Assembly: GCA_036493755.1 (NCBI GenBank)
Contig: DASXPG010000225.1
Coordinates: 1-32,214, forward strand
Length of the DNA stretch: 32,214 nucleotides
Direction of reading: 5' to 3'
Source: DASXPG01 sp036493755
Lineage (GTDB): Bacteria > Gemmatimonadota > Gemmatimonadetes > Gemmatimonadales > JACORV01
The notes under the pieces were generated by a model. It ran no database searches. It was not told where the DNA came from and worked only from the letters and a program-made list of their open reading frames with translations. How positions within the stretch are numbered: position 1 is the first letter of the stretch; every line of letters begins with the position of its first letter. Positions 7,375 through 16,049 of the stretch are shown piece after piece. Position numbers and translations under genes: made by a program.

Positions 7375-10300
7375 ATGGTTTCCAGAATGCTACGAAACAT
7401 GGCGGGAGCGGTCGCTTTGTTCGGTGCGGTCAGCCTCGGGCTGGCCTCGTCGGCTAACGCGCTGCCTCGTCCAGGCGTGCGCACCGCGCGGCCGACACAG
7501 GCCAGAGGTTTCAGCCTGTTCGCCGGCGTGGCAGCGATCGCTTACGGCGTCAACCGGGTCAACTGCGGTATCGTGAACAACGGTACCAACTGCGTCGATC
7601 CGACGGGTAGTCCGGTCAACGAAAACGGCTTCTGGCCCAAGGGGACGCAGGACAACTACGTCTTCAACAGCGGCCTGCAGATCGCCGGTTTCATTCCCAA
7701 CATCTCCGGCTTCACCTGGTCTGGCGATACCATCGGGGCCTTCTTCTTCGACCCCCGCGGCGACCAGCACCACGGCGAGGGCATCACCAACATCTTCAAC
7801 GGCGGCAACTCGGACGACCTGAACAACTGGCCGGCCGCCGGGTTCGCCAACGACACCGGCCTGTATCACCCGGTGCTGCTGGGCCGCAAGACCATCTCGC
7901 AGCAGGATCTCTGGGTCCGCTACTGGGACGGCAATCCATCGCTGGCGACGGGCCGCAAGCACTCGATGGGCCTGCTGGTCGACCAGCGTATCTCGGGCTG
8001 GAACTTCCCGGCCGGTAACAACGACATCATCTATGTCATCGTCCGCTTCATCAACATCACGTCGGGCCAGCGCTCGGACTACGACGGTCTCTCGGTATAC
8101 GGTTACGCTGCGACCGATATCGACGACATCTTCGCCCTGGCGCAGAACTGGCGCGCGACCGCTTCGGCCGCCTACAACGTGCAGATTCCGATCGGGGGCT
8201 TCCCCTGGACGAACCTGTATGCCTCGTACGCCGAGGATCCGGACATCGGCGACGCCAGCGCCAACTACTCCAACGGCAACCTGATCTTCAACACGGTCGC
8301 CGCCTACAAGTCCGACTTCCACGAAGCCACCTGGCTGCTGCCGCCGAGCATCTTCGCGGCGCCGTTCGCGGCGGCCCCGGGCTTCATGGCGATCAAGTAT
8401 CTGGCGACGCCGGGTAACCTCGGCATCACCATGTCGGGCAACACGACCAACGGCGGTGCCTTCCCTGACGCCGTCGGCGTGCCGCGGTTGTGGCGTAACT
8501 TGTCGGGCAACCTTCTGGCCACCGACGGTACCTGCAACGTGACGCCGCCCCAGACCCGCCATCAGTGCTACTGGGCCCAGGCGGCATCCGACACCCGTAT
8601 GTTTGCGGCGTCGGGTCCCTTCAGCATCAATCCGGGCGCGCTGGCCACGACCGTCGTCGCCATGGTCTGGGCGGCTCCGGTCGCCACTCTCCCGGCCGCA
8701 ACGCCGGGCGCCAACGTGGCGGCCAATGCGACCATTTCGTCCTTCACGCTCCAGAACTTCATCAACGCCGGCAACATGGTCCCTGGCTTCGCCATCGACC
8801 CGGTCCGGCTGCGTCAGAACCAGGACACCGTCCGCTCGATGGATCGGGCGATGGGTTTCGTCAACTATTCTGATGCGAACAACGACGCGATCATCGAGCA
8901 GAACGAAGTGACGACGGTACCGCGCTCACTCCTCAACAAGGAGCTGGTCGCCCAGGCCGTCTTCAACAACAAGTTCCTGCTTCCGTTCGCGCCTGAAGCG
9001 CCGGGCTTCTTCCTGGTCCCCGGCGACGGCAGCGTGACTGTGGCCTGGCAGAAGTCGTCCTCGGAGACCACCGGCAATCCGTTCTTTGCCGTGTCCTCGT
9101 TGCCGCTCATCAATGGCGTGCCGAACCCGCTGTATGACCCGAACTTCCGTCAGTTCGACACGGAAGGGTATCGGATCTATCGCGGCCGCACCCAGGCTGA
9201 AATGGCCGTCATCGCCTCGTTCGACTACGCCGGCACCGCGATCAGCGACTACACGGCTGAGTTCTACGATCCGACGATCTACGGCAACGCCTGCGCGCCG
9301 GAGCTCGCCATCACCACCACCTGCCCGAGGACGTATGCCCTCGCGCCGGACAATGCGACCTACGTGACCACCACGACGCCGGTGCCGATCAACCTCGCCG
9401 GCAGCGTGCTCCAGATTCCCCCCGGCGGCCGCGTCGCTCTGGCCAACGGAACGGTCTTCAACGTGCAGGTCGACACCGCGGTGACGGGCGGCGGCTCCGG
9501 TTTGCCCCCGCTGACCGATAACGGCGTCCCCTTCGCGTTTGTCGACAACACCGTGCTCAATGGTGTCCGGTACTTCTACGCCGTCACCGCCTTCATGGTG
9601 AACAGCCTGAAGTCCGGCCCCTCCTCGCTCGAGTCGCCGCTGGTGACGAAGACCATCATCCCGCGCGTCTCCTCGGGCCAGGAAGTGTCGGGCACCTCGA
9701 CCTTCCAGCTGCTGGGTCGCGGCACCACGCCGCTCGATCCGACGGCCCCGGTGCCGGCCATCGACGCAGCGACCGGCGAATTTGCCGGCCCGATGCCGCC
9801 GACCAACGGCATCGTGATCAACTTCGCGGCCTTCGTGCCCTTTGCGGCGGCGAGCAGCGTCTCGCTGACCATCGACTCGATCATCCCCGGCGCGGGGCCC
9901 ACACTGCTGGCCGGCGTCAACGGCACCTACTGGGTGACGGCGACGTCGCCCACCGGCTCGGTCAAGGTGGCGATCCCGATCCTCGTGGATGGTTCCAACA
10001 TCCCGGCCTCGGCGACCTACACCTTCCCGCCGGTCGCGTTCAGCACGGCGCTCGCCGCTCCGTTCGGCGGTGACTCGACGTTCACGCTGAATGCACAGGC
10101 GACCATCAGTGTCCCGGGCGCGTGGAGCCTCACGAGCCAGGGCCGCGGCGGCGCCAACGCCGCTCCCGCCGGTGCGGTCTACAACGCGCCTCGGTGGTGG
10201 GGTGGCAGCGCGAATGAGAATACCGCAGACCCGAACGGCACCTCGTGCGCAGCGCTTGCCAACGGCTGCATAGCTACCAGCATCGCGCGTACCGCCGGCT

Positions 10301-11304
10301 CACTGCCTGGCATCGACTCGATCTTCGCGATCCTGTCGTACCGGACGGTATCGACGAACATGCGCGCGGCTGAAACGGTCACCGACTTCGTGACCCGGGC
10401 TGCCGACTTCACGATCTACTGGGGCGCGGCTGGTGTCGTCGACTCGGTCATCGACGTGACGCACAACGTCGTGGTGCCTTTCAACGCCAAGATCCGCGCG
10501 TCGTGGGGTATCCTGAACGACTCGTCATTCACCAACACACCGGCGGCCGCCTCCTCCGACGGGACCAAGACGACGCTGACCTGGAGCGACGTGCTCTGCG
10601 TCGATCCGATCCCGACGTTCACCGGGGAGTGCAGCGGTGTTTCTGCCGCGACCTCCGCGTTCCTGATGAATCACGTCGTGCTGAGCCCAACGGTGTTCAA
10701 GCCGTCGTCGGGCGCTGGCACGGCAGTTCCGGCGTATCTCGCCACAACGGCGCCGGGCTTCATCTTCTTCATCGACGGCCACTTCTTTGCGATGGAGCCG
10801 ACCGGCGGCAGCCTCACCACGTGCTGCACCGCCACGACGTCCCATCTGCGGGTCTATGCCGGCGCAGTCACCGGCAGCGCGGCGGCGGCCAACTTCGCCT
10901 TCGTGCCTGCCACCCGTCCGCCCGCAGTGCCGGGGCTGACGGCGGAAATTGCCTTCACGCCGTCGTCGTTCAACGCGGCGGTCTCGAACGATTCGCTCAT
11001 GAAGTCGATCCACACGGTTCCGGATCCGTACTACGTGACCACGTCGCTCGAGCAGACGGTCAACACCAAGATTCTCCGGTTCGTGAACCTGCCCAGCCAG
11101 GCGATCATCCGGATCTATAGCGCCAGCGGAATCCTGGTGAACATCGTGACGCACAATGATCCGACCGGCGGTGGTGAAGCAGTGTGGGACCTCCGGAATC
11201 GGAATAACCAGTTCGTGGCCAGCGGCGTGTACTTCTATCACGTCGAAGCGCCCGATGGCCGGACGAAGATCGGCCGGTTCACCGTGGTCAACTTCGCCCA
11301 GTAA
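7375..11304 (+). CDS. Large secreted protein with FN3-like region and C-terminal type A-like (T9SS) sorting domain
   Basis: 1309 aa from the ATG at 7375 (AGGAG seven bases upstream). The N-terminus is a signal peptide with predicted cleavage ANA|LPRPG, so not Gln at +1. The first half has no family I recognise. A fibronectin-III-like module lies around residues 555-755, marked by GDGSVTVAWQ, EGYRIYRG and the late NGVRYFYAVTAF strand. The last about 95 residues (from HTVPDPYY) are a FlgD/type A-like sorting domain: LRFVNLPSQAIIRIYSASG, then VWDLRNRNNQFVASGVYFYHVEAPDG and a short basic/hydrophobic end GRFTVVNFAQ. In Bacteroidota such domains direct export by the type IX system and are cleaved by PorU. 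Its place directly before a PorV-family gene supports a cargo role. What the exported body does is unknown. Confidence 0.75.
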   Translation: MVSRMLRNMAGAVALFGAVSLGLASSANALPRPGVRTARPTQARGFSLFAGVAAIAYGVNRVNCGIVNNGTNCVDPTGSPVNENGFWPKGTQDNYVFNSGLQIAGFIPNISGFTWSGDTIGAFFFDPRGDQHHGEGITNIFNGGNSDDLNNWPAAGFANDTGLYHPVLLGRKTISQQDLWVRYWDGNPSLATGRKHSMGLLVDQRISGWNFPAGNNDIIYVIVRFINITSGQRSDYDGLSVYGYAATDIDDIFALAQNWRATASAAYNVQIPIGGFPWTNLYASYAEDPDIGDASANYSNGNLIFNTVAAYKSDFHEATWLLPPSIFAAPFAAAPGFMAIKYLATPGNLGITMSGNTTNGGAFPDAVGVPRLWRNLSGNLLATDGTCNVTPPQTRHQCYWAQAASDTRMFAASGPFSINPGALATTVVAMVWAAPVATLPAATPGANVAANATISSFTLQNFINAGNMVPGFAIDPVRLRQNQDTVRSMDRAMGFVNYSDANNDAIIEQNEVTTVPRSLLNKELVAQAVFNNKFLLPFAPEAPGFFLVPGDGSVTVAWQKSSSETTGNPFFAVSSLPLINGVPNPLYDPNFRQFDTEGYRIYRGRTQAEMAVIASFDYAGTAISDYTAEFYDPTIYGNACAPELAITTTCPRTYALAPDNATYVTTTTPVPINLAGSVLQIPPGGRVALANGTVFNVQVDTAVTGGGSGLPPLTDNGVPFAFVDNTVLNGVRYFYAVTAFMVNSLKSGPSSLESPLVTKTIIPRVSSGQEVSGTSTFQLLGRGTTPLDPTAPVPAIDAATGEFAGPMPPTNGIVINFAAFVPFAAASSVSLTIDSIIPGAGPTLLAGVNGTYWVTATSPTGSVKVAIPILVDGSNIPASATYTFPPVAFSTALAAPFGGDSTFTLNAQATISVPGAWSLTSQGRGGANAAPAGAVYNAPRWWGGSANENTADPNGTSCAALANGCIATSIARTAGSLPGIDSIFAILSYRTVSTNMRAAETVTDFVTRAADFTIYWGAAGVVDSVIDVTHNVVVPFNAKIRASWGILNDSSFTNTPAAASSDGTKTTLTWSDVLCVDPIPTFTGECSGVSAATSAFLMNHVVLSPTVFKPSSGAGTAVPAYLATTAPGFIFFIDGHFFAMEPTGGSLTTCCTATTSHLRVYAGAVTGSAAAANFAFVPATRPPAVPGLTAEIAFTPSSFNAAVSNDSLMKSIHTVPDPYYVTTSLEQTVNTKILRFVNLPSQAIIRIYSASGILVNIVTHNDPTGGGEAVWDLRNRNNQFVASGVYFYHVEAPDGRTKIGRFTVVNFAQ

Positions 11305-11316
11305 ACGACCTGTTGC

Positions 11317-11342
11317 GGGCCGGGGCAGCGATGCCCCGGCCC
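11317..11342 (+). promoter_or_regulatory. Intercistronic hairpin, cargo/PorV spacer
   Basis: A perfect 11-bp stem, GGGCCGGGGCA (11317-11327) and TGCCCCGGCCC (11332-11342), with a GCGA tetraloop. It ends four bases before the GGAGG (11347-11351) used by the PorV start. It has the same placement and type as the hairpin in the previous spacer, and no T-tract follows. Confidence 0.6.
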
Positions 11343-11357
11343 TCTTGGAGGATGCAA

Positions 11358-12494
11358 ATGCACAAGCGTTCACTGTTCCTTGCCGTCGGACTCCTCGCTC
11401 TCACGAGCGTCGTTGCGCGGGCCCAGGTCCTGGGCCAGCACAGCAACACGGCCTACGGCACGACGTCCGCGGAATTCCTGCTCATGGCGCCCACCGCGCG
11501 TGGCGTGGCTCTCGGCGAAGCGTTCAGCGCCCTGACCACCGACGCTTCGGCGCTCTACTACAACCCGGCTGGCGTGTCGCAGTTGGCACGGCCGGAGCTC
11601 CAGGTGTCGACCACCTCGTACCTGGCTTCGACCCGGTACAGCTGGCTCGGCATGGCGCTGCCTTTCGGCGGCGGCGCGCGGGCCGTCGGCTTCTCGTTCG
11701 GCTCGTTCGGGTTCAGCGACCAGCCGGTGTACACCGTGGATGACCCCACCGGGTCGTCCGGCAACGTGTACTCGGTCTCCGAGAGCTACGTCGGCCTGAC
11801 CTACTCGCAGCAGTTCTCGGATCGGTTCGCGGCGGGCTTCACCGCGAAGTACATCAACGACGCACTCGGCGACGTGTCGGGGACGGCGTTCGCCATCGAC
11901 TTCGGCACCAGCTTCCACGCGACCGTCGGCGGCAAGCCGATCCGCGCGGCCTTCACGGTGCAGAACCTCGGTACGACGCTGCGTCACAACGGCCACGTCC
12001 TCGACGTGACCGTCGACCGGCCGCCCCCGCAGGGCCAGCAGGATCAGCCGCAGGAGCCTGCGTCGGCCGCGTTGAAGTCGAAGGACTGGCCGCTTCCGGT
12101 CCAGTTCCGCGTGGCACTGGCGTACGATGTGTTCAGCACCGCGATGAGCCGGTTCTCCCTCATGGGCGAATTCGCGCAGCCGAACAACAACGATCCGAAC
12201 TTCAGCTTCGCCGGTGAATACAACGTCAACCTCGGCTCGTCCGGCTTCCAGATCGCGCCGCGGGTCAGCTATACCTATCAGCCGGCCAACAGCTTCTCGG
12301 CTCCGGCCAACGGCACCGCCAACTACGCCGGTTTCGACACCGGCTTGAGCAACGGTTCCTACGGTCTCGGCGTCGGTGGCGGCATCAAGTATCGCAAGAA
12401 CCCGCGTGGTGTCGGCTTCGGCGTCGACTACGGATACCGCAGCTTTGGTCTCCTGGGCGGCACCAACACCGTCAGCTTCTCGCTGGGCTGGTAA
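11358..12494 (+). CDS. PorV/PorQ-family outer-membrane protein
   Basis: 378 aa. The ATG at 11358 is preferred over the one at 11352 because GGAGG (11347-11351) is then six bases away. The signal peptide ends ARA|QVLGQ after residue 22, again with Gln at +1. The mature N-terminus has the hallmark of the PorV/UPF0164 group (SAEFLLMAPTARGVALGEAFSAL, then TTDASALYYNPAG), followed by a FadL-like beta-barrel with many aromatic-ended strands and a final SFSLGW strand. In Bacteroidota PorV binds SprA and carries cargo to the PorU attachment complex. Here it directly follows a gene for a candidate cargo, and a sprA gene is in the same window. A Gln/Pro-rich insert (about residues 225-237) is likely a loop. 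Confidence 0.85.
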   Translation: MHKRSLFLAVGLLALTSVVARAQVLGQHSNTAYGTTSAEFLLMAPTARGVALGEAFSALTTDASALYYNPAGVSQLARPELQVSTTSYLASTRYSWLGMALPFGGGARAVGFSFGSFGFSDQPVYTVDDPTGSSGNVYSVSESYVGLTYSQQFSDRFAAGFTAKYINDALGDVSGTAFAIDFGTSFHATVGGKPIRAAFTVQNLGTTLRHNGHVLDVTVDRPPPQGQQDQPQEPASAALKSKDWPLPVQFRVALAYDVFSTAMSRFSLMGEFAQPNNNDPNFSFAGEYNVNLGSSGFQIAPRVSYTYQPANSFSAPANGTANYAGFDTGLSNGSYGLGVGGGIKYRKNPRGVGFGVDYGYRSFGLLGGTNTVSFSLGW

Positions 12495-12510
12495 GAAGGA
12501 CGGGTCTTTC

Positions 12511-12538
12511 GCCGGCGCTCCCACGGGGGCGCCGGCGC
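12511..12538 (+). promoter_or_regulatory. Intercistronic hairpin, PorV/GWxTD spacer
   Basis: A 12-bp stem with one G-U pair, CGCCGGCGCTCC (12511-12522) against GGGGCGCCGGCG (12527-12538), and a CACG loop. It ends just before the AGGAG of the next gene (start 12549). It is the third hairpin of this kind in consecutive spacers of the operon. Confidence 0.58.
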
Positions 12539-12548
12539 AGGAGCCTCG

Positions 12549-13997
12549 ATGATGAAGAACGGCAAGTGGACGGCGGCCTGGGCGGCGGTGTTGATTGCCG
12601 CACCAGCCGGAAGACAGAGCGGGATGGATCCGCTCATCGTGCGCGCGATCCGGTTCTACAGTCCGGGTAGCGCCACAACGACAATCGAAGGTGTGTGCGA
12701 GGTGCGTCTGCCGGTGCTGATGCGAAGCGCCGGAGACAACGGCCGGTACCACGTCTTCATCTCGGTACTGGACAGCGCGGGTCTGGAGCTCCAGCAATCG
12801 GACTGGAACCGCGACGTGCCGACGGCGTTGATGCACTCGTCCGGGGCCACGATGGTGGAATCATTCTCGTTCCGCGCCGGGCCAGGACGCTACCGGGTTC
12901 ACATCAGGGTGGCGCCGCCGGTCGGAGACACCGTCAGCCGGGATGTCGCGATCAACGCGTTCGCGGCTGCGCCGGCGATATCGGACCTGCTGCTCTCGAC
13001 CAGCGTGCGGCAGCCAGCCTCCGACAGCGAAGCGCTGGCACCGGGCGAAGTGAGGCGGGCGGGGTTGGTGCTCCGTACGGCGCCGGTACCGGGTCTTAGC
13101 CCGAACGAGGCGACGATCTCGTGGTACGGGGAGCTGTATCCCCACGGTGCAGCCGCCTCGGGAGATCTGGTGGCCGAGGTAATGGGCACCGCGGGGCGGC
13201 GAATCATCGCGACGCCGGCCCGGCCGGTCACGGTGCCGAGCACCGGCGGATTGACGCGCGGATCGCTGGATCTTTCGGGCCTTCCCCCCGGCGAGTACAC
13301 GCTGCGGCTCAGGGTACGGTTGGGCGACAGCACGGTGGTGGCGGAAGCGCCTTTCTCGATGGGTTCGGTGACCACCGAGGCGGCCAATGCGATGGCCGAA
13401 GGGAATGCCAGTGCCGGCGGCGAAGCGGTCGCGACCGATCTGTTCGAAGGCGCGAGTGAAGCGAAACTGGATTCACTCGAGCTTCCGCTGGTGTACGTGG
13501 TGCGGAACGCGCAGCAGCTGCGGCTCTACTCCACGCTGACACTCGAAGGAAAGCGGCGGTTCCTGCGGCAGTTCTGGAGCCCGTCGGGTTCGGCAACACG
13601 GATCGAAGGCGCACTGCAGCGCGACCAGTTCTATCGCGCAGTCGAGTACGCCAACATAGCGTATCGGGAGGCGGGCGCGGGTCGCACCGCTGGTTGGAAT
13701 ACCGATCGCGGGCGGATTTTCCTCCGCTACGGCGCGCCGGACGAGACGCTGAAGAAGCCCCAGGCGGCGCCCAAGGGTTACGAAGTGTGGAAGTACACCA
13801 GGGGCCAGCCGCACTGGTATGTCTTCCGGGATGAGACCAGCATGGGGCATTATTCGTTGCTCGCGACGAACGATCATCGGGAGACGGGCCAGCGCCAGTC
13901 GGGCTGGGAGCAGGATATCGGCGGTGAGGCCGCTCAGGAGATTTATCAGTTCCTCGGCCTCGATTTCAGGAATCTCGGCAGTGGAATAAACCCGTAA
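12549..13997 (+). CDS. GWxTD domain-containing exported protein
   Basis: 482 aa from the first of two adjacent ATGs (12549 and 12552); AGGAG lies about five bases upstream. A short signal peptide with cleavage near APA|GRQ is likely. The first about 270 residues look like two beta-sandwich modules (for example RFYSPGSATTTIEGVCEVRLP and LSGLPPGEYTLRLRVRLGDS). The C-terminal about 160 residues are a GWxTD domain, with the name-giving GWNTD at residues 382-386 followed by DRGRIFLRYGAPDE and a YEVWKYTRGQPHWYVF block. The biochemical role of this domain family is not established; it is found in envelope proteins of Bacteroidota and related phyla. It lies 54 bp after the PorV gene and 23 bp before the lipoprotein gene, in the same operon. 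Confidence 0.82.
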   Translation: MMKNGKWTAAWAAVLIAAPAGRQSGMDPLIVRAIRFYSPGSATTTIEGVCEVRLPVLMRSAGDNGRYHVFISVLDSAGLELQQSDWNRDVPTALMHSSGATMVESFSFRAGPGRYRVHIRVAPPVGDTVSRDVAINAFAAAPAISDLLLSTSVRQPASDSEALAPGEVRRAGLVLRTAPVPGLSPNEATISWYGELYPHGAAASGDLVAEVMGTAGRRIIATPARPVTVPSTGGLTRGSLDLSGLPPGEYTLRLRVRLGDSTVVAEAPFSMGSVTTEAANAMAEGNASAGGEAVATDLFEGASEAKLDSLELPLVYVVRNAQQLRLYSTLTLEGKRRFLRQFWSPSGSATRIEGALQRDQFYRAVEYANIAYREAGAGRTAGWNTDRGRIFLRYGAPDETLKKPQAAPKGYEVWKYTRGQPHWYVFRDETSMGHYSLLATNDHRETGQRQSGWEQDIGGEAAQEIYQFLGLDFRNLGSGINP

Positions 13998-14020
13998 GAA
14001 CGAACCGAGGAGAAAGACCA

Positions 14021-14410
14021 ATGAGGCGTCAAGGTTTGGGTTGGCTGGGCGCGAGCGTTCTGATGCTCGCAGCGGTGTCCTGCTTCAAGGATCCGACCAG
14101 CTCGCTCCAGGGTAGCGCGACGAGGTTGGACCTCAGCGTCAACTTCGCGAACTTGGCCGTGGGAGATACCCAGGTCGTCACGATTCAGGCCGTGGACAAC
14201 CAGGGCAACTTCAAGGCCTTCGCCGCGCCGACGTATGCGCCGGCGGCGCCCTCGGTCGCCAACATGATCGCGTTCCCGGATACCGTGATCGGGACCGTGC
14301 CCGGCAACACGCTGTACAAGGCACTGCTGATCGGCGCGGCAGCCGGAAACACCAAGGTGAGTATCACCGCGGCCGGCGTGACCGACTCGATCATCGTCGT
14401 AGTTCAGTAG
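14021..14410 (+). CDS. Small lipoprotein with Ig-like beta domain
   Basis: 129 aa from the ATG at 14021, preceded by GAGGAG. The N-terminus is a lipoprotein signal with a lipobox ending at Cys21 (AAVSC|FKDP); residues +2/+3 are F and K, so outer-membrane rather than inner-membrane retention is expected. The rest is a single beta-rich domain resembling bacterial Ig-like repeats (LAVGDTQVVTIQAVDNQG, GNTKVSITAAGVTDSIIVVV). It is the last gene of the receptor/cargo/PorV/GWxTD operon, 23 bp after GWxTD, and may be an accessory of that envelope complex. Function unknown. Confidence 0.72.
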   Translation: MRRQGLGWLGASVLMLAAVSCFKDPTSSLQGSATRLDLSVNFANLAVGDTQVVTIQAVDNQGNFKAFAAPTYAPAAPSVANMIAFPDTVIGTVPGNTLYKALLIGAAAGNTKVSITAAGVTDSIIVVVQ

Positions 14411-14418
14411 CGGGTTTT

Positions 14419-14483
14419 TCGGCCGCTTCGGCGGCCGAGACATCTGGCGCCCCTTTTTTCCGCCGCACGCGGAGAAGGGGCGC
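14419..14483. terminator. Two stem-loops between convergent operons
   Basis: TCGGCCGC (14419-14426) pairs with GCGGCCGA (14431-14438) around a TTCG tetraloop. Then GCGCCCCTT (14447-14455) pairs with AAGGGGCGC (14475-14483), with a smaller CCGC/GCGG stem inside. They lie between the lipoprotein stop and the end of the oxidase-assembly operon and probably end both transcripts. T-runs adjoin rather than follow the stems (14415-14419, 14454-14459), so termination strength is uncertain. Confidence 0.6.
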
Positions 14484-14495
14484 TTCGTGTCTCCG

Positions 14496-14675
14496 CTATT
14501 TCGTGGGTTTCTCCGCCTGCCGCCGCCTGCTCCACCAGACGTAGCCCAGAATTCCACCGATGATCCCAACCGGCAGAAAGGCGATTAACACGCCAACCCA
14601 GAACATCGAGCTCTCCAGCTGCCCGTGCGGCTGGGTGGTGACGGTCTGCTGCAGCAGCGCCAGCGACATCCTCAT
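14496..14675 (-). CDS. Small single-helix membrane protein at the end of the ctaAB operon
   Basis: 59 aa. One hydrophobic helix spans about residues 25-47 (FWVGVLIAFLPVGIIGGILGY), followed by a basic tail (WWSRRRQAEKPTK), predicting an N-out, C-in inner-membrane protein. The ATG at 14675 overlaps the stop of the DUF420 gene as ATGA, which strongly supports real translation of this short frame. I do not recognise a family. From position it could be a small subunit or assembly factor of a haem-copper oxidase. Confidence 0.65.
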   Translation of the reverse strand: MRMSLALLQQTVTTQPHGQLESSMFWVGVLIAFLPVGIIGGILGYVWWSRRRQAEKPTK

Positions 14676-15097
14676 GCCCAGCTCATCCGGTAGAGCATCC
14701 AGTAGACTACCACGCCCGTGACAGAGACGTAGAGCCAGATCGGCAGCGTCCAGCGCCGCGCCAGCAACTCGTGGGCCGGGTGCCGGTTGAGGAGACCCCG
14801 CCGCAGCGTAACGATCGCCAACGGCACCACCAGGACCGCCAGGACGGTGTGGCTGCCGAGGATGGTGAAGTAGAGGGTGCGAGCAGGTCCCCGCCCGGGG
14901 AAATGCCGCGAGCCGACGTGCGCGTGATACCAGAGATAGCAGCAGAGAAAAACCACCGACGTCGTGAAGGCCGAGATCATGCAGTTCCGGTGCCAGCTGA
15001 CGCGCCCCGAACGGATGCAGACGTAACCCGACAGCAGCAGGAACGCCGTCAGGGCATTGAGGCTGGCATCGAGCGCGGGAAACGCGCTCAGCGGCAT
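14672..15097 (-). CDS. DUF420 family membrane protein (YozB/CtaM-like)
   Basis: 141 aa from the ATG at 15097; a longer in-frame extension into ctaB has no membrane character. Four hydrophobic helices carry the conserved family pattern: RVSWHRNCMISAF, LCCYLWYHAHVGSRHF, YFTILGSHTVLAV, and WTLPIWLYVSVTGVVVYWML, including the paired histidines (YHAH and SHT). DUF420 proteins are linked to assembly of haem-copper oxidases in Firmicutes, and the position 16 nt after ctaB agrees with that. The stop overlaps the next gene's start (ATGA). Confidence 0.85.
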   Translation of the reverse strand: MPLSAFPALDASLNALTAFLLLSGYVCIRSGRVSWHRNCMISAFTTSVVFLCCYLWYHAHVGSRHFPGRGPARTLYFTILGSHTVLAVLVVPLAIVTLRRGLLNRHPAHELLARRWTLPIWLYVSVTGVVVYWMLYRMSWA

Positions 15098-15113
15098 CGG
15101 AAACCGAACATCG

Positions 15114-16049
15114 TCAGGAAGTGACGAGCAACAGCAGCAGCAACGGCAGATACAGGAGCGAAAGCCTGAACAACCGCCGCGCGCGCCGCACGTCGTCGGG
15201 GACAAGAAGAAGGCGGATCGAATAGCCGAGGTAGAGAATGCTGAGGACCAGCGCGCCGGCGAAGTAGCGCGCGCCGCCCAGTCCGATGAATGCGGGAAGC
15301 AGACTCACCGGCACCAGCGCAGCCGCATACAGCACCGACTGACGCCCCGTGCTCTCGCCTCCTGGATCCACCACCGACAGCACCCGCACACCAGCCGACG
15401 CGTAATCCTGCCGGTAGAGCGTCGAAATCGCGAGAAAGTGCGGCATCTGCCAGAAGAAGACGATGCCGAAGAGAATCCAGGCGCCGGCATCGAGACGCCC
15501 GCGCGCCGCCGCCCAGCCGATCATCGGCGGAATCGCGCCCGGCACGGCGCCGACGACCGTGGCGAGCGACGTGACCTGCTTGAGCGGCGTGTAGGCCAGG
15601 AGGTAGCAGGCGGCGGTGATCGCGGCGAGCGCCGCGGCGAGCGGGTTCGCGGCCAGCGCCAGCCAGCCGGAGCCGATGGCGAGCAGCACGAATCCAAACA
15701 CCAGAGCCTGGCCCGGCGTCAGCGTCCCCGCGGGCAATGGCCGGCGTGCGGTACGGCGCATCGCGGCGTCTACATCCCGCTCTGCCCACTGGTTGAGCGC
15801 GGCGGCGGCGGCCGCTACCAGAAAAGTGCCGGCGATGGTTTGCAGCAGCAGCGGCACATCGAGCGCACTGCCACGCCGACCTTCGATGAACCCCACCAAC
15901 GTGGTGACCACCACGAGCGTGGTGAGCCGCGGTTTGGTGAGCTGGAGGTACTGCCCGATCCGCGCCGCCCGGCGCACCGCCGGAACCGCGGCATCGTCCG
16001 CGGGCGCCGCGCCGCCGACAGCGGGCTCCGCCGCGCCGGTCACCGTCAC
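15114..16049 (-). CDS. ctaB: Protohaem IX farnesyltransferase (haem O synthase)
   Basis: 311 aa from a GTG at 16049 that overlaps the ctaA stop (GTGA). This UbiA-superfamily enzyme transfers a farnesyl group to haem B, giving haem O in the inner membrane. The first catalytic loop is N86-Q-W-A-E-R-D92-V-D94 followed by RRTARRPLP, the COX10/CtaB form of the prenyl-diphosphate/Mg site; the Asp found at the +4 position in many relatives is Glu here, which is a common variant. About eight to nine hydrophobic helices follow. The Ala/Pro-rich first 25 residues are probably a disordered cytoplasmic tail. It lies between ctaA and DUF420 in a compact operon. Confidence 0.92.
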   Translation of the reverse strand: MTVTGAAEPAVGGAAPADDAAVPAVRRAARIGQYLQLTKPRLTTLVVVTTLVGFIEGRRGSALDVPLLLQTIAGTFLVAAAAAALNQWAERDVDAAMRRTARRPLPAGTLTPGQALVFGFVLLAIGSGWLALAANPLAAALAAITAACYLLAYTPLKQVTSLATVVGAVPGAIPPMIGWAAARGRLDAGAWILFGIVFFWQMPHFLAISTLYRQDYASAGVRVLSVVDPGGESTGRQSVLYAAALVPVSLLPAFIGLGGARYFAGALVLSILYLGYSIRLLLVPDDVRRARRLFRLSLLYLPLLLLLLVTS

